The notes below the pieces were generated by a model. It made no database searches, was not told the origin of the DNA, and saw only the letters and a program-made list of their open reading frames with translations. A program made the position numbers and the translations under genes. A stretch of DNA of 64,000 nt from GAS188 sp963713805 (GTDB lineage Bacteria; Pseudomonadota; Alphaproteobacteria; Rhizobiales; Beijerinckiaceae), in contig CAVQNF010000026.1 in the NCBI GenBank assembly GCA_963713805.1, positions 186,001 through 250,000 of the forward strand, written 5' to 3'. The number at the start of each line of letters is the position of its first letter. Position 1 is the first letter of the stretch. Positions 46,788 to 55,409 of this stretch are shown one piece after another.

Positions 46788-48308
46788 ATGACGTCGAACC
46801 ATCTTTTCAGCTTCATCCGCGAAGCCGCCACGCTCGAGCAGCGCCCCTTCCTCGAGACGCCCGCGGGGCGCAAGCTGAGCTATGGCGACGTGCTGGCGGG
46901 CAGCGCCCGCTACGCCAATGTGCTCACGGCCGCGGGCGTCGAGCCCGGCCACCGTGTCGCGGCGCAGGTGGAAAAATCGCCCGAGGCGCTGCTCCTCTAT
47001 CTCGGCGCGGTGCGCGCCGGCGCCGTCTTCCTGCCGCTCAACACCGCCTACACGAAAGCCGAGCTCGAATATTTCATCGGCGACGCCGAGCCCTCCCTCG
47101 TCGTTTGCGATCCGACGAAGCGCGAGGCGCTCTCGGGCCTCGCCCGAAACGCCAAGGTGCGCGCCCTCGAAACGCTCGATGGCGCGGGCGAAGGCAGTCT
47201 CGCGACCGCGGCCACCGCGGCTTCCCCCGAATTCGAGGACGTGGCGCGAGCGCCGAGCGACCTTGCCGCCATCCTCTACACTTCGGGGACGACGGGGCGG
47301 TCAAAAGGCGCGATGCTCACTCACGCCAATCTCGCCTCGAATGCCTTAACGCTCGCGCGCTATTGGCGCTTCAGCGAGGACGACGTGCTCCTGCACGCGC
47401 TTCCCATCTATCATACGCACGGGCTCTTCGTCGCCACCAACACCATCCTGTTCTGCGGCGCCTCGATGATCTTCATGGCGAAGCTCGACGCGGACGAGCT
47501 GCTGCGGCAAATGCCGCGCGCCACGACCATGATGGGCGTGCCGACCTTCTACACGCGTCTGCTGCAGCACAAGGGGCTCGACCGTGGGGCAACCCGGCAC
47601 ATGCGGCTTTTCATTTCGGGTTCGGCGCCCTTGCTCGCCGAAACGCATCGCGAGTGGCAGGAGCGCACCGGCCACGCCATTCTCGAACGCTACGGCATGA
47701 CCGAAACCAATATGAACACCTCGAACCCCTACGTCGGGGAACGCATTGCCGGAACCGTCGGCTACCCGCTGCCCGGAGTGACGCTGCGCATCGCGGAACC
47801 CGAAACCGGCAAAGCGCTCTCGAAGGGCTCGATCGGCGTGATCGAGGTGAAAGGGCCGAATGTCTTTTCGGGCTATTGGCGCATGCCGGAGAAGACCGAG
47901 GCCGAGTTCCGCAAGGACGGCTTCTTCATCACCGGAGACCTCGGCAAGATCGACGAGAAGGGCTATGTGCATATCGTCGGGCGCGGCAAGGATCTCGTCA
48001 TCACCGGCGGCTTCAACGTCTATCCGAAAGAGGTCGAAACGGAGATCGACGCCATCCCCGGCGTCGTGGAAAGCGCCGTGATCGGCGTGCCGCACGCCGA
48101 TTTCGGGGAGGGCGTGACGGCGGTCGTGGTGAGGCGCGAAGGCGCGGCGCTCGACGAGAAATCCGTGCTCCAGGCGCTCGAGGGCAGGCTGGCGAAATTC
48201 AAGCTGCCTAAACGTGTGCTCTTCGCCGATGATCTTCCGCGCAACGCCATGGGCAAGGTGCAGAAGAACCTGCTGCGCGAGGCTCATAAACATATTTACG
48301 TCCGCTAG
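46788..48308 (+). CDS. malonyl-CoA synthetase (AMP-forming)
   Basis: A 506-residue acyl-CoA synthetase from the ATG at 46788. The A3 loop 'LYTSGTTGRSKGAMLTHANL', the A5 motif 'ERYGMTETNMNTSNPYVGER' and the C-terminal lysine block 'NAMGKVQKNLLREAHK' are intact. The sequence and its position directly after malonyl-CoA decarboxylase identify it as MatB, which turns malonate into malonyl-CoA. No MatC-type transporter or MatR regulator is seen in the window. The TAG stop is formed by a dispersed repeat. Confidence 0.93.
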   Translation: MTSNHLFSFIREAATLEQRPFLETPAGRKLSYGDVLAGSARYANVLTAAGVEPGHRVAAQVEKSPEALLLYLGAVRAGAVFLPLNTAYTKAELEYFIGDAEPSLVVCDPTKREALSGLARNAKVRALETLDGAGEGSLATAATAASPEFEDVARAPSDLAAILYTSGTTGRSKGAMLTHANLASNALTLARYWRFSEDDVLLHALPIYHTHGLFVATNTILFCGASMIFMAKLDADELLRQMPRATTMMGVPTFYTRLLQHKGLDRGATRHMRLFISGSAPLLAETHREWQERTGHAILERYGMTETNMNTSNPYVGERIAGTVGYPLPGVTLRIAEPETGKALSKGSIGVIEVKGPNVFSGYWRMPEKTEAEFRKDGFFITGDLGKIDEKGYVHIVGRGKDLVITGGFNVYPKEVETEIDAIPGVVESAVIGVPHADFGEGVTAVVVRREGAALDEKSVLQALEGRLAKFKLPKRVLFADDLPRNAMGKVQKNLLREAHKHIYVR

Positions 48309-48320
48309 AGCATGACCCGG
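48305..48320. repeat. short dispersed repeat (ctagagcatgacccgg), supplies the stop of the malonyl-CoA synthetase gene
   Basis: The core ctagagcatga is the same as at 36344-36357 and 61675-61691. Its TAG is the stop codon of the preceding gene. Confidence 0.6.
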
Positions 48321-48459
48321 AAAGGTGGAAGCACGCTGGCTGGAAATCCGGCGCGTTTTTCCGAAAGAGATGGCATTCATTAGCGCATTGTCCGTGTGGC
48401 GTAGGCAGCTAATTGCGATAAGCTCCCCGGCGATGGATTCGGCCTAAAAGGGGGGCTCT

Positions 48460-48882
48460 GTGCCACTCAAGTTTCATCCGGAACCCGGAACGATCCTCGT
48501 CTGTGACTTCTCCGGCTTCACCAAGCCGGAGATGATCAAACGACGACCAGTAATCGTTATTTCGCCACGGCTAAAACGACGTGGCGACCTACTGACGGTC
48601 GTTCCGCTCAGCACGACGCCTCCAGACCCGGTAGAGGATTATCATTGTAAGCTTTCGCTCAATCCACCACTTCCCGAACCCTATGATTCGTTAGACATGT
48701 GGGTCAAAGCCGATATGATATACAGTGTCGGCTTTCACCGCGTCGAGCTCCTGCGAACTGAGCGCGATCAGACCGGCAAGAGGAAATACCTGACACGCCG
48801 AATTATTGAAGCCGACTTGCGCAAAGTTCACCACTGCGTCCTTATGGGACTTGGATTGCCGCATTTGACAAAGCACCTCTAA
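48460..48882 (+). CDS. PemK/MazF-like protein, no antitoxin gene adjacent
   Basis: The 140-residue product starts at a GTG after a G-rich run and begins 'PEPGTILVCDFSGFTKPEMI' then KRRPVIVISP, the MazF/PemK core with the conserved Arg-Pro. 'LSTTPPDPVEDYHCKL' and 'DMWVKADMIYSVGFHRVELL' continue the fold. No antitoxin-like gene is present within 150 bp on either side. It may be a solitary toxin, a PemK-like regulator, or the remnant of a pair. A strong terminator follows. Confidence 0.87.
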   Translation: MPLKFHPEPGTILVCDFSGFTKPEMIKRRPVIVISPRLKRRGDLLTVVPLSTTPPDPVEDYHCKLSLNPPLPEPYDSLDMWVKADMIYSVGFHRVELLRTERDQTGKRKYLTRRIIEADLRKVHHCVLMGLGLPHLTKHL

Positions 48883-48948
48883 AACCCTATCTGGTGTTGT
48901 TCCTGCGCTGCCGAAAGGCATCAGGCTTTCAAGACCTCGCAAGAGGCG

Positions 48949-48986
48949 ACCGTGCAAACGGGCAACCCCAAGCTCACCGCACGGTC
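48949..48986 (+). other. hairpin upstream of the terminator, possible structured RNA
   Basis: gaccgtgc (48949-48956) pairs perfectly with gcacggtc (48979-48986), followed by ttgattttt. With the terminator at 49018 the gap 48883-49050 could encode a short structured RNA or two serial terminators. Confidence 0.35.
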
Positions 48987-49017
48987 TTGATTTTTCGCGC
49001 CAGCGTCTTGGCCTCAA

Positions 49018-49045
49018 AGCCCCGCCCTTACCGGCGGGGCTTTTT
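49018..49045 (+). terminator. rho-independent terminator after the PemK-like gene
   Basis: agccccgcc (49018-49026) pairs perfectly with ggcggggct (49033-49041) around a 6-base loop, and four T follow. This is the clearest intrinsic terminator in the window. Confidence 0.85.
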
Positions 49046-49152
49046 GCTAGGCTCAACACTCGAAAAGCAGCCGCTTCGCGCGCCCGCCCGGCTCCGGACA
49101 GCAGAGCCCGATTTCGGTGGCCCGCTATTTGGGATGTTGCCATAATCGTCGG

Positions 49153-51657
49153 ATGCTCGATATCGTCCTGATCCTTGCCGTGTTCGCGGCCTTGCTGGTG
49201 GTGGTCGCCGTCAGCCAGCCGCTCGCGCTGCGCCTCAGGCTTTCCCCGGTCGTGCTTCTCGCCGTGATCGGCGTCGCGATCGGCGCCGCCTCGAGCGTCC
49301 TCCTGCACACGCCGCTTTCGCCGCGTTTCGGGACGATCGCCAAGCTGTTCGCCGATCTGCCGATCGGGTCGGAGACCTTGATCTACGTCTTCCTGCCGCC
49401 GCTCGTCTTCGAGGCGGCGCTCACCAGCGACGTGAGGCGCATGCTCGAGGATGCGGCGCCGATCCTGATGCTCGCGATCGTCGCGACGCTCGTCACCACC
49501 GCGATCGTCGGCGTCGCGCTTTGGCCGCTCGCGGGCGTGCCGCTCGTCGTCTGCCTCCTCCTCGGCGCGGTGACCGCGACCACGGACCCGGCCGCCGTGA
49601 TCGCGGTTTTCCGGGATGTCGGAGCGCCGGCGCGCCTCACCAGGCTCGTCGAGGGCGAAGCGCTGCTCAACGACGCGGCGGCCATCGTGCTCTTCGTGGT
49701 CCTCCTCGGAATGATCGTCCAGGGGCGCGAGCCCGATATCCTCGGCGGCGCCATCGAATTCGTCACCTCCTTTGTCGGCGGGGCCGTTTTCGGGGCGCTT
49801 GCCGGCCGCGTCCTGCTCCAGCTCACCCCGATTGCGCGCGACGATCGCCTCGCGGAAGCGACGCTCACGGTCGCGCTCGCCTATCTCACCTTCATCGCGG
49901 CCGAGCGCCTCCTTCACGTGTCGGGCGTGGTGGCGGTGCTTTCGGCGGGGCTGATCGTGAGCGCGTTCGGACGTTCGCGCATCACCCCGTACAACTGGTC
50001 GTTTCTCACCGACCTCTGGGCGCAGATCGCCTTCTGGGCGCATTCACTCGTCTTCGTGCTGGCGTCCATGCTGGTGCCCAGGCTCCTGGTGGACATGGAA
50101 TTGCGCGATCTCGTCCTCGTCGCGGCGCTCATCGCCTCGGCCTTCGCGGCGCGCCTCCTGGAACTCTTCCTGCTCTTGCCGTTGTTGAGCCTCGCCAGGC
50201 TCACCCAGCCGATCAGCACCTCGTTCAAGCTCGCCATCGCCTGGGGTGGGCTGCGAGGCGCGCTGACGCTGGTGCTGGCGCTCGCGGTGACCGAAAATCC
50301 AGCGCTGCCGCACGAGGTGCAGCGTTTCGTCGCCGTGCTGGCGACAGGCCTCGTGCTGTTCACCATCCTGGTCAACGGCACGACCCTGCGCCCGGTCATC
50401 CATCTGCTCGGACTTGATCGCTTGTCGGCCGTCGATCAGGTCCTGCGCGACCGGGTGCTGGCGCTGTCCTATGCCGAGATGGGCGAGACGATCCGCGCGG
50501 CGGCGCGCGAATACGGCCTCTCGCCCTCGGCGGCCAAGAGCGCGATCGAGCCTTACGAGGCCTGGATCTCGGCGGCAGTCAGCCGCGACGCCGCGAAGCT
50601 CGGCTTGACCGATCACGACCGCCTCGCGGTCGGCCTCGTGGCGCTCGGCAACCAGGAGCGCATGCTCGTGCTCGAGACCCTGGCGCAACGAGCCGCCTCG
50701 CCGGCGACCGTGCAGGCGCTGTTGCACAACGCCGACGCGCTCGTCGAGGGCGCAAGAAGCGCCGGGCGCCTCGGCTACAAGCGCAGCGCCGAGGCCGCGC
50801 TCGCCTTCCCCTTCTCGTTCCGCTTTGCCCATTTCCTCTACCGGCGTCTCGGCATCCGGCGCCTGCTCGCCGACCGCCTGGGAGACCGGTTCGAGATGCT
50901 GCTCGTCACGCGGCTTCTGATCCAGCAGCTCGCCGGCGCCAATGCGGGCCGCTCGCGTGCGATCTTCGGCGAGCGCGTGATGGGCCTCATGAACGCGATG
51001 CTGCGGCGCCGCCTCGAAAGGACCACGTCCGCGCTCGACGCGCTTCGCCGGCAATACCCCGAATACGCGGCGGCGCTCGAAGCGCTCTTTTTGCGTCAAT
51101 CGGCGCTACGCGGCGAGATGGGACGCTACCAGGCGCTCTTCGAGGAAGGGCTCATCGCGTCCGAGGTCTACGAGGATCTGAAAGGCAGCGTCGCCGTCGC
51201 GCGGGGCGCCGAATCGCGGCCCCGCTTCGATCTCGGTCTCGACACGCATCAATTGATCCAGCGTCTCGACCTTTTCGCCGGCCTCGACGATCGGCAGCTC
51301 GAGCGCGTGAAGAAGCTTTTGCGGCCGCGCTTCACCGTGCCGAACGAGTTCATCGTGCGCAAAGGGGAGCGAGGAGACGCGGTGTTCTTCATCGCCTCGG
51401 GGGCCGCGGAAGTCGTTCTTCCGCACCGCCGTGTCCCGCTCGGCAGCGGCGATATCTTCGGCGAGATGGCGCTGCTGAGCGGCAGGAAGCGGCAAGCCGA
51501 TGTCGTGGCGCTCACCTATTGCCGTCTCCTCGTGCTGCGCAAGGCCGATTTCGATCGTCTCATGAAGGACAATCGCGACGTGCGTTTTGCCATCAACCGC
51601 ATTGCCGAGGCGCGCCGCAGGATGAATGCGCCCGACGAGGCCGCCGCCGCCTCGTAG
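49153..51657 (+). CDS. CPA1-type Na+/H+ antiporter with C-terminal cyclic-nucleotide-binding-like domain
   Basis: An 834-residue protein from the ATG at 49153. The N-terminal half has about 12 transmembrane helices with the antiporter motifs 'TATTDPAAVIAVFRDVGAPA' and 'EGEALLNDAAAIVLFVVLLG' (the Asn-Asp pair replaces the common NDG). The C-terminal half has a long soluble helical part and, from about residue 715, a CNMP-type domain ('ERGDAVFFIASGAAEVVLP', 'SGDIFGEMALLSGRKRQADV'). The combination is that of large NhaP2/SOS1-like exchangers controlled by a nucleotide or by pH. Substrate Na+ or K+ against H+ is inferred from family. Confidence 0.92.
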   Translation: MLDIVLILAVFAALLVVVAVSQPLALRLRLSPVVLLAVIGVAIGAASSVLLHTPLSPRFGTIAKLFADLPIGSETLIYVFLPPLVFEAALTSDVRRMLEDAAPILMLAIVATLVTTAIVGVALWPLAGVPLVVCLLLGAVTATTDPAAVIAVFRDVGAPARLTRLVEGEALLNDAAAIVLFVVLLGMIVQGREPDILGGAIEFVTSFVGGAVFGALAGRVLLQLTPIARDDRLAEATLTVALAYLTFIAAERLLHVSGVVAVLSAGLIVSAFGRSRITPYNWSFLTDLWAQIAFWAHSLVFVLASMLVPRLLVDMELRDLVLVAALIASAFAARLLELFLLLPLLSLARLTQPISTSFKLAIAWGGLRGALTLVLALAVTENPALPHEVQRFVAVLATGLVLFTILVNGTTLRPVIHLLGLDRLSAVDQVLRDRVLALSYAEMGETIRAAAREYGLSPSAAKSAIEPYEAWISAAVSRDAAKLGLTDHDRLAVGLVALGNQERMLVLETLAQRAASPATVQALLHNADALVEGARSAGRLGYKRSAEAALAFPFSFRFAHFLYRRLGIRRLLADRLGDRFEMLLVTRLLIQQLAGANAGRSRAIFGERVMGLMNAMLRRRLERTTSALDALRRQYPEYAAALEALFLRQSALRGEMGRYQALFEEGLIASEVYEDLKGSVAVARGAESRPRFDLGLDTHQLIQRLDLFAGLDDRQLERVKKLLRPRFTVPNEFIVRKGERGDAVFFIASGAAEVVLPHRRVPLGSGDIFGEMALLSGRKRQADVVALTYCRLLVLRKADFDRLMKDNRDVRFAINRIAEARRRMNAPDEAAAAS

Positions 51658-51718
51658 CGCGGGATGTGTTCGATGCAATCGGCGAATGGGCCATCTTGGG
51701 AGCATGCCGTAGAAACGC

Positions 51719-52195
51719 CTATCGCCGCGTGAGTTCCGCTCGACGGTCAGGGCTGGCGCGCCATCTCACCGTCCAGCCTGAGACACCGCGCGGGCGGTTC
51801 GGATGGCGATCGAGCAGCAAGATGAGCTGCATCGTCGGGCCGCTCGGCTCAACGAGCCCGCGCTCATATTTGTCGAAGGCATTCTCTCCCACCTTGAATA
51901 GCGCGCCGGCCTCACGCTGTGAGAGACGCAGCTTGGCTCGCACCCGCCGGATGGTCGCCGGCGAGGGAACACCCTCCACCTTTTCCTTGAGCCCGCGCAG
52001 CGCCTCGTCGACCACGCTCATGTCCTTGCCGACATGAACGCCATTTCCCACCCCGATCGGATAATATCCCGGCAGCTGAACCGTGATGCTCTCGCCCTTA
52101 TACTCGACGACATACGGCCGGACACCGCGAGTCAGGGGTTCCCCGGACTCCGGCGCCGACATGATTCGCGGAAGAGCCTGTTCCTTGCTCGCCAA
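51719..52195 (-). CDS. mqsA: MqsA-family antitoxin, without the zinc cysteines
   Basis: The 158-residue protein starts at a TTG (52195) placed after GAGGAATAGAC. The central part 'VRPYVVEYKGESITVQLPGY' and the C-terminal HTH_XRE domain ('ATIRRVRAKLRLSQREAGAL', 'VGENAFDKYERGLVEPSGPT') match the MqsA family. In many MqsA proteins two Cys-x2-Cys pairs bind zinc in the N-terminal half; here they are absent ('SGEPLTRGV' and 'YYPIGVGNGVH' at the positions). It is encoded downstream of mqsR and would repress the operon and block the toxin. Confidence 0.87.
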   Translation of the reverse strand: MASKEQALPRIMSAPESGEPLTRGVRPYVVEYKGESITVQLPGYYPIGVGNGVHVGKDMSVVDEALRGLKEKVEGVPSPATIRRVRAKLRLSQREAGALFKVGENAFDKYERGLVEPSGPTMQLILLLDRHPNRPRGVSGWTVRWRASPDRRAELTRR

Positions 52196-52254
52196 GTCTA
52201 TTCCTCCGCCAAGTCTATTTTCTCCGCCAAGTCTATTCCTCGGCCATGTCTATT
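52190..52254 (-). repeat. four tandem copies of a Shine-Dalgarno/start-codon unit before mqsA
   Basis: Read toward mqsA, the 17-18-bp unit GAGGAATAGACTTGGCG (SD-like GAGGA, 6-base spacer, TTG or ATG, GCG/GCC) occurs four times between mqsR and mqsA at 52242-52254, 52225-52237, 52207-52219 and 52190-52202. Only the last one, at 52195, opens the mqsA frame; the first has an ATG followed after four codons by a stop. Confidence 0.85.
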
Positions 52255-52547
52255 TCTCCTTGAACGACATCACGATGAATTCCGTGACGACGTCCGCCTG
52301 GAACTTGACATAAAGGTGCAGCTCACCGGCCGGCACGTGATAAACATCCTGCCAAACGCGGTGGTCGGCGAAAGTGGTCATTGATTTGAAGAACATTGGC
52401 CGTTCCATGCTCAAGATCACCTCGACGATGGTGCTACGATCGAATCCGAGAGCCCCTGCTGTTCGTAAGGCCGTCGTGGTGATCGCGAGCGTTTCGAATG
52501 GCGATTTTGACGGCCTCGAGATCATAGGTGGGCCGCCATTTCTCCAT
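52250..52547 (-). CDS. mqsR: MqsR-family toxin (RNase), frameshift near the N-terminus
   Basis: The main frame ends 'MFFKSMTTFADHRVWQDVYH' and 'FIVMSFKEK', as in MqsR of E. coli, a GCU-specific ribosome-independent RNase. The true N-terminus, 'MEKWRPTYDLEAVKIAIRNA' at 52547, lies in another frame, and an extra base near 52495 separates the two. The remaining frame from 52525 lacks the first strands. With mqsA just downstream this is a type II toxin-antitoxin pair, toxin first as is usual for MqsRA. Active only if the indel is a sequence error. Confidence 0.85.
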
Positions 52548-52573
52548 ATCGCATTTTGCCCCCATTAAGGTGG

Positions 52574-53470
52574 TCAAGCGCGACCACCGTGGTGCCCGCC
52601 TTGCGCATCGACCCCGACGCTCTCCCAGCGCCCGCAGAGCGAGATCAGCGCTCCCTCGATCCTGCCTTGGGCGATGAGAGCCGCCGCCCGCTCGCGGCCC
52701 GAAGCGAGCGCGGACGCGATCTTGTCCTCCCCGAGCGTGCCGACCGCGATCACCACCGGCAGATCCCGAAGATCGCTGTCCGGATCGAGCTCGCGCGCCG
52801 AACGACGACGAACGGCCGGATCATCGACATCGACCGCGTTCGCGATCATGGTCGCGGCCGCATCTGCATCCGCCGCCGCCTTCGCGAGCACGGTCACGGC
52901 GTCGGCGATGCCGAGCGAGAAGGAACGCCCGTGCCGGCCGCTCGTCGCCACGCCGCGCACCGGGCTCTCCCAGCCGATGCGCACGAAGGCTTCGGGTTTC
53001 GCGCTCGCCGGCGCCCGAACCTCTTCCGGCGAACGCATGATGCCGATATCGAAATGCTCGCCGGCCGCGAGATGAAGGGCGATATCCCCCCCGTTGTTGA
53101 CGAAGGCGCGCCGCAGAGATGCCGCCTCCAGCATGGCGGCGAGCACCGCCTCCGCGACGGCGCCCGCGACCGCGACCATCGGCGTCACGAAGACGTCGCG
53201 ATAGGGCCAGGCGGCCTCGGCCATGCGCCGGGCGATGGGGCTTTCGAACGCGGGAAGGTCCTCAGCGAGCCTTCGGCGCAGCCCGACGAGCTCGGCCGCG
53301 AGCTCGGCGAGGAGCCCATCGAAGCGGCGTCGCGCGGCCGCCTGGGCGCGCCGCACCGCCGACGCCTCGCCCTCCGCCTTGATGACGAGGTCGATCGGTC
53401 CATCCGTGAGGTGCAGCCGCCCGGAAGAGAGACGACCGGCGAGCGGCGCGGCGCGAGCCCTGTCACGCAC
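52574..53470 (-). CDS. UPF0280 family (ApbE-like) protein
   Basis: From the GTG at 53470 the protein has 298 residues. The blocks 'DLVIKAEGEASAVRRAQ', 'AAWPYRDVFVTPMVAVAGAV' and 'RAFVNNGGDIALHLAAGEHF' and the 'GVATSGRHGRSFSLGIADAV' region are those of UPF0280, related to the FMN transferase ApbE. Activity is not established for this branch. The GTG start overlaps the DUF2093 stop by 8 bp. In Hyphomicrobiales the group with xseA is conserved. Confidence 0.87.
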   Translation of the reverse strand: MRDRARAAPLAGRLSSGRLHLTDGPIDLVIKAEGEASAVRRAQAAARRRFDGLLAELAAELVGLRRRLAEDLPAFESPIARRMAEAAWPYRDVFVTPMVAVAGAVAEAVLAAMLEAASLRRAFVNNGGDIALHLAAGEHFDIGIMRSPEEVRAPASAKPEAFVRIGWESPVRGVATSGRHGRSFSLGIADAVTVLAKAAADADAAATMIANAVDVDDPAVRRRSARELDPDSDLRDLPVVIAVGTLGEDKIASALASGRERAAALIAQGRIEGALISLCGRWESVGVDAQGGHHGGRA

Positions 53471-53687
53471 CGGGCATCGCGATGCCGAGCCTCGCGAGAA
53501 CTGCTTGCGGGGAGGCATAGGCTTCCTGGAAATCGACGCTCCAATAGCGCAGATCCGCGATGTCGATGCGTTCGCCCGTGACCGCGCAGCGCACATAAGC
53601 GCCGGGGCGCAGCACGCGAAATTCCGCGTCCCCATAGTCGAGGATGGCCTCGCCCGGTTGCGGCACGTGCCGATCCATCTTGTTCAT
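53463..53687 (-). CDS. DUF2093 domain protein
   Basis: A 74-residue protein from the ATG at 53687, with 'GEAILDYGDAEFRVLRPGAY' and 'VTGERIDIADLRYWSVDFQE', the DUF2093 core. The function is unknown. It sits between xseA and the UPF0280 gene, overlapping the latter by 8 bp, and all three read in the same direction. Confidence 0.87.
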   Translation of the reverse strand: MNKMDRHVPQPGEAILDYGDAEFRVLRPGAYVRCAVTGERIDIADLRYWSVDFQEAYASPQAVLARLGIAMPGA

Positions 53688-53785
53688 CGGGTGTCTCCGG
53701 CGAGCATGGGGATCATGGCGATCACATAGACGCTGCGGGGCCTGAAAGGAAGATCGAAGAAACACATCCAGCGCTCCGTCGAAGG

Positions 53786-55387
53786 TCATCGCTCGAAGAG
53801 CGAGGGCTCGTCGTCCCGCGCGCGCAAGCTCCGCCTGCGCGGCTTGGCGCTCGACCCGGCGATCGCCCCGATCCTGCCGTCGGCGAATTCGATCATGAGC
53901 GTCTGACCGGTGGTGATCTCGGCGGCGGCGTGCAACGGCCGGCCGGCAGCGTCATGGACCAGTGCGTAGCCGCGCGCCAGCACGCGCCGATAGCCGACGC
54001 TTTCAAGAAGCTGGCCGAGCCCCTCGAGCCGCGCCCGGCGCGCCGCGAGCGATTTGCGCACGCATTGCTCCTGGCGCGCCCCGAGGCTTTCCACTTTCGC
54101 CCGCGCCAGCACATTGGCGTCGCGATGCGCGCGCAAGAGCGCGCCGAACGCAACCGTGAGCCGCCTCGTCACATGGCCGAGAGCCGTGCGCCGGAGCTTG
54201 AGCCCGGCGGCATGGCAGCGCGGCAATTGCCGTGCCGCCTCCTTGAGGCGCTGACGCGAGGTCGCGAGCAGCACGGCCGGCGAGTGCCCGGCCATCTTGT
54301 GGGCGAGCTCGGCCAGACGGTTGCGGCGCTGCTCGATCTGCCGCTCCGCGGCGCGGCCGAGCGCCTGCGCCGCCGCATCCACGCGCTGGCGCGGCACGGA
54401 AAGGAGGCGGTCGCGCGACGGCAGCGCCCGCGCGGCGCCGGCGAGCTCGCCGCGCTTGCGCTCCTTGAGCCGCCGCAGGCCGGCGGCGAGACGGCCGGCG
54501 TGCGAAGCCAAGGTCGCCGCGAGATCCACCCGCACCGGGACGGCGATTTCGGCAGCGCCGGTCGGCGTCGGCGCGCGCCGGTCGGCCACATGATCGAGGA
54601 GCGTCCAATCCGTCTCATGGCCGACGGCGGAAATCAGCGGGATGGCGCTTCCCGCCGCCGCCCGTACCACCACCTCCTCGTTGAAGCCCCACAAGTCTTC
54701 GAGCGAACCGCCGCCGCGTGCGACGATGATCAGATCCGGGCGAGGTATCGCTGCGTCGACCTCGAGGGCGTTGAAGCCCTGGATCGCCGCCGCGACTTCC
54801 GCCGCGCAGCTCTCGCCTTGCACGCGCACGGGCCAAAGCAGAACCGATCGCGGAAACCGGTCGGCGAGACGATGCAGGATGTCGCGGATCACGGCGCCCG
54901 TCGGAGAGGTGATGACCCCGATGACCCGCGGCAGATAAGGGAGCGGCTTCTTGCGCGCCTCGTCGAACAGGCCCTCGGCGGCAAGCTTCCTGCGCCGCTC
55001 CTCGAGAAGCGCCATCAAGGCTCCGACGCCCGCCGGTTCGAGGCTGTCGATCACGATCTGGTATTTCGAGGAACCCGGAAAGGTCGTGATCCGCCCCGTG
55101 GCGATCACCTCGAGCCCCTCTTGCGGGCGGAATTTGAGCCTCCCGAAAGTGGTCTTCCAGATCACGGCCTCGAGGCGCGCGTTCTGATCCTTCAGCGAGA
55201 AATAGCAATGCCCCGAAGCGTGCGCACCCCGGAAGCCCGAAATCTCGCCGCGCACGCGCACATGGCCGAAGGCGGTCTCGATGGTGCGCCGGAGCGCCCC
55301 CGAGAGCTCGGATACGGACCATTCGACGATGTTGCTGGCCTGAGCGTCGGACACGAGGCGGCCTATGCACGCAAGCGATGGCGCCAT
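53786..55387 (-). CDS. xseA: exodeoxyribonuclease VII large subunit
   Basis: The 533-residue protein has the N-terminal OB-fold ('VWSVSELSGALRRTIET'-like start, 'GFRGAHASGHCYFSLKDQNA') and the catalytic domain ('VIGVITSPTGAVIRDILHRL', 'DLIIVARGGGSLEDLWGFNE', 'SAVGHETDWTLLDHVADRRA'), followed by a long Arg-rich coiled coil that binds the XseB small subunit. ExoVII degrades single-stranded DNA from both ends. xseB is not adjacent in this window. It is followed by the DUF2093 and UPF0280 genes. Confidence 0.96.
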   Translation of the reverse strand: MAPSLACIGRLVSDAQASNIVEWSVSELSGALRRTIETAFGHVRVRGEISGFRGAHASGHCYFSLKDQNARLEAVIWKTTFGRLKFRPQEGLEVIATGRITTFPGSSKYQIVIDSLEPAGVGALMALLEERRRKLAAEGLFDEARKKPLPYLPRVIGVITSPTGAVIRDILHRLADRFPRSVLLWPVRVQGESCAAEVAAAIQGFNALEVDAAIPRPDLIIVARGGGSLEDLWGFNEEVVVRAAAGSAIPLISAVGHETDWTLLDHVADRRAPTPTGAAEIAVPVRVDLAATLASHAGRLAAGLRRLKERKRGELAGAARALPSRDRLLSVPRQRVDAAAQALGRAAERQIEQRRNRLAELAHKMAGHSPAVLLATSRQRLKEAARQLPRCHAAGLKLRRTALGHVTRRLTVAFGALLRAHRDANVLARAKVESLGARQEQCVRKSLAARRARLEGLGQLLESVGYRRVLARGYALVHDAAGRPLHAAAEITTGQTLMIEFADGRIGAIAGSSAKPRRRSLRARDDEPSLFER

Positions 55388-55409
55388 GAAGGCGCGCGGC
55401 GTCGAAACA

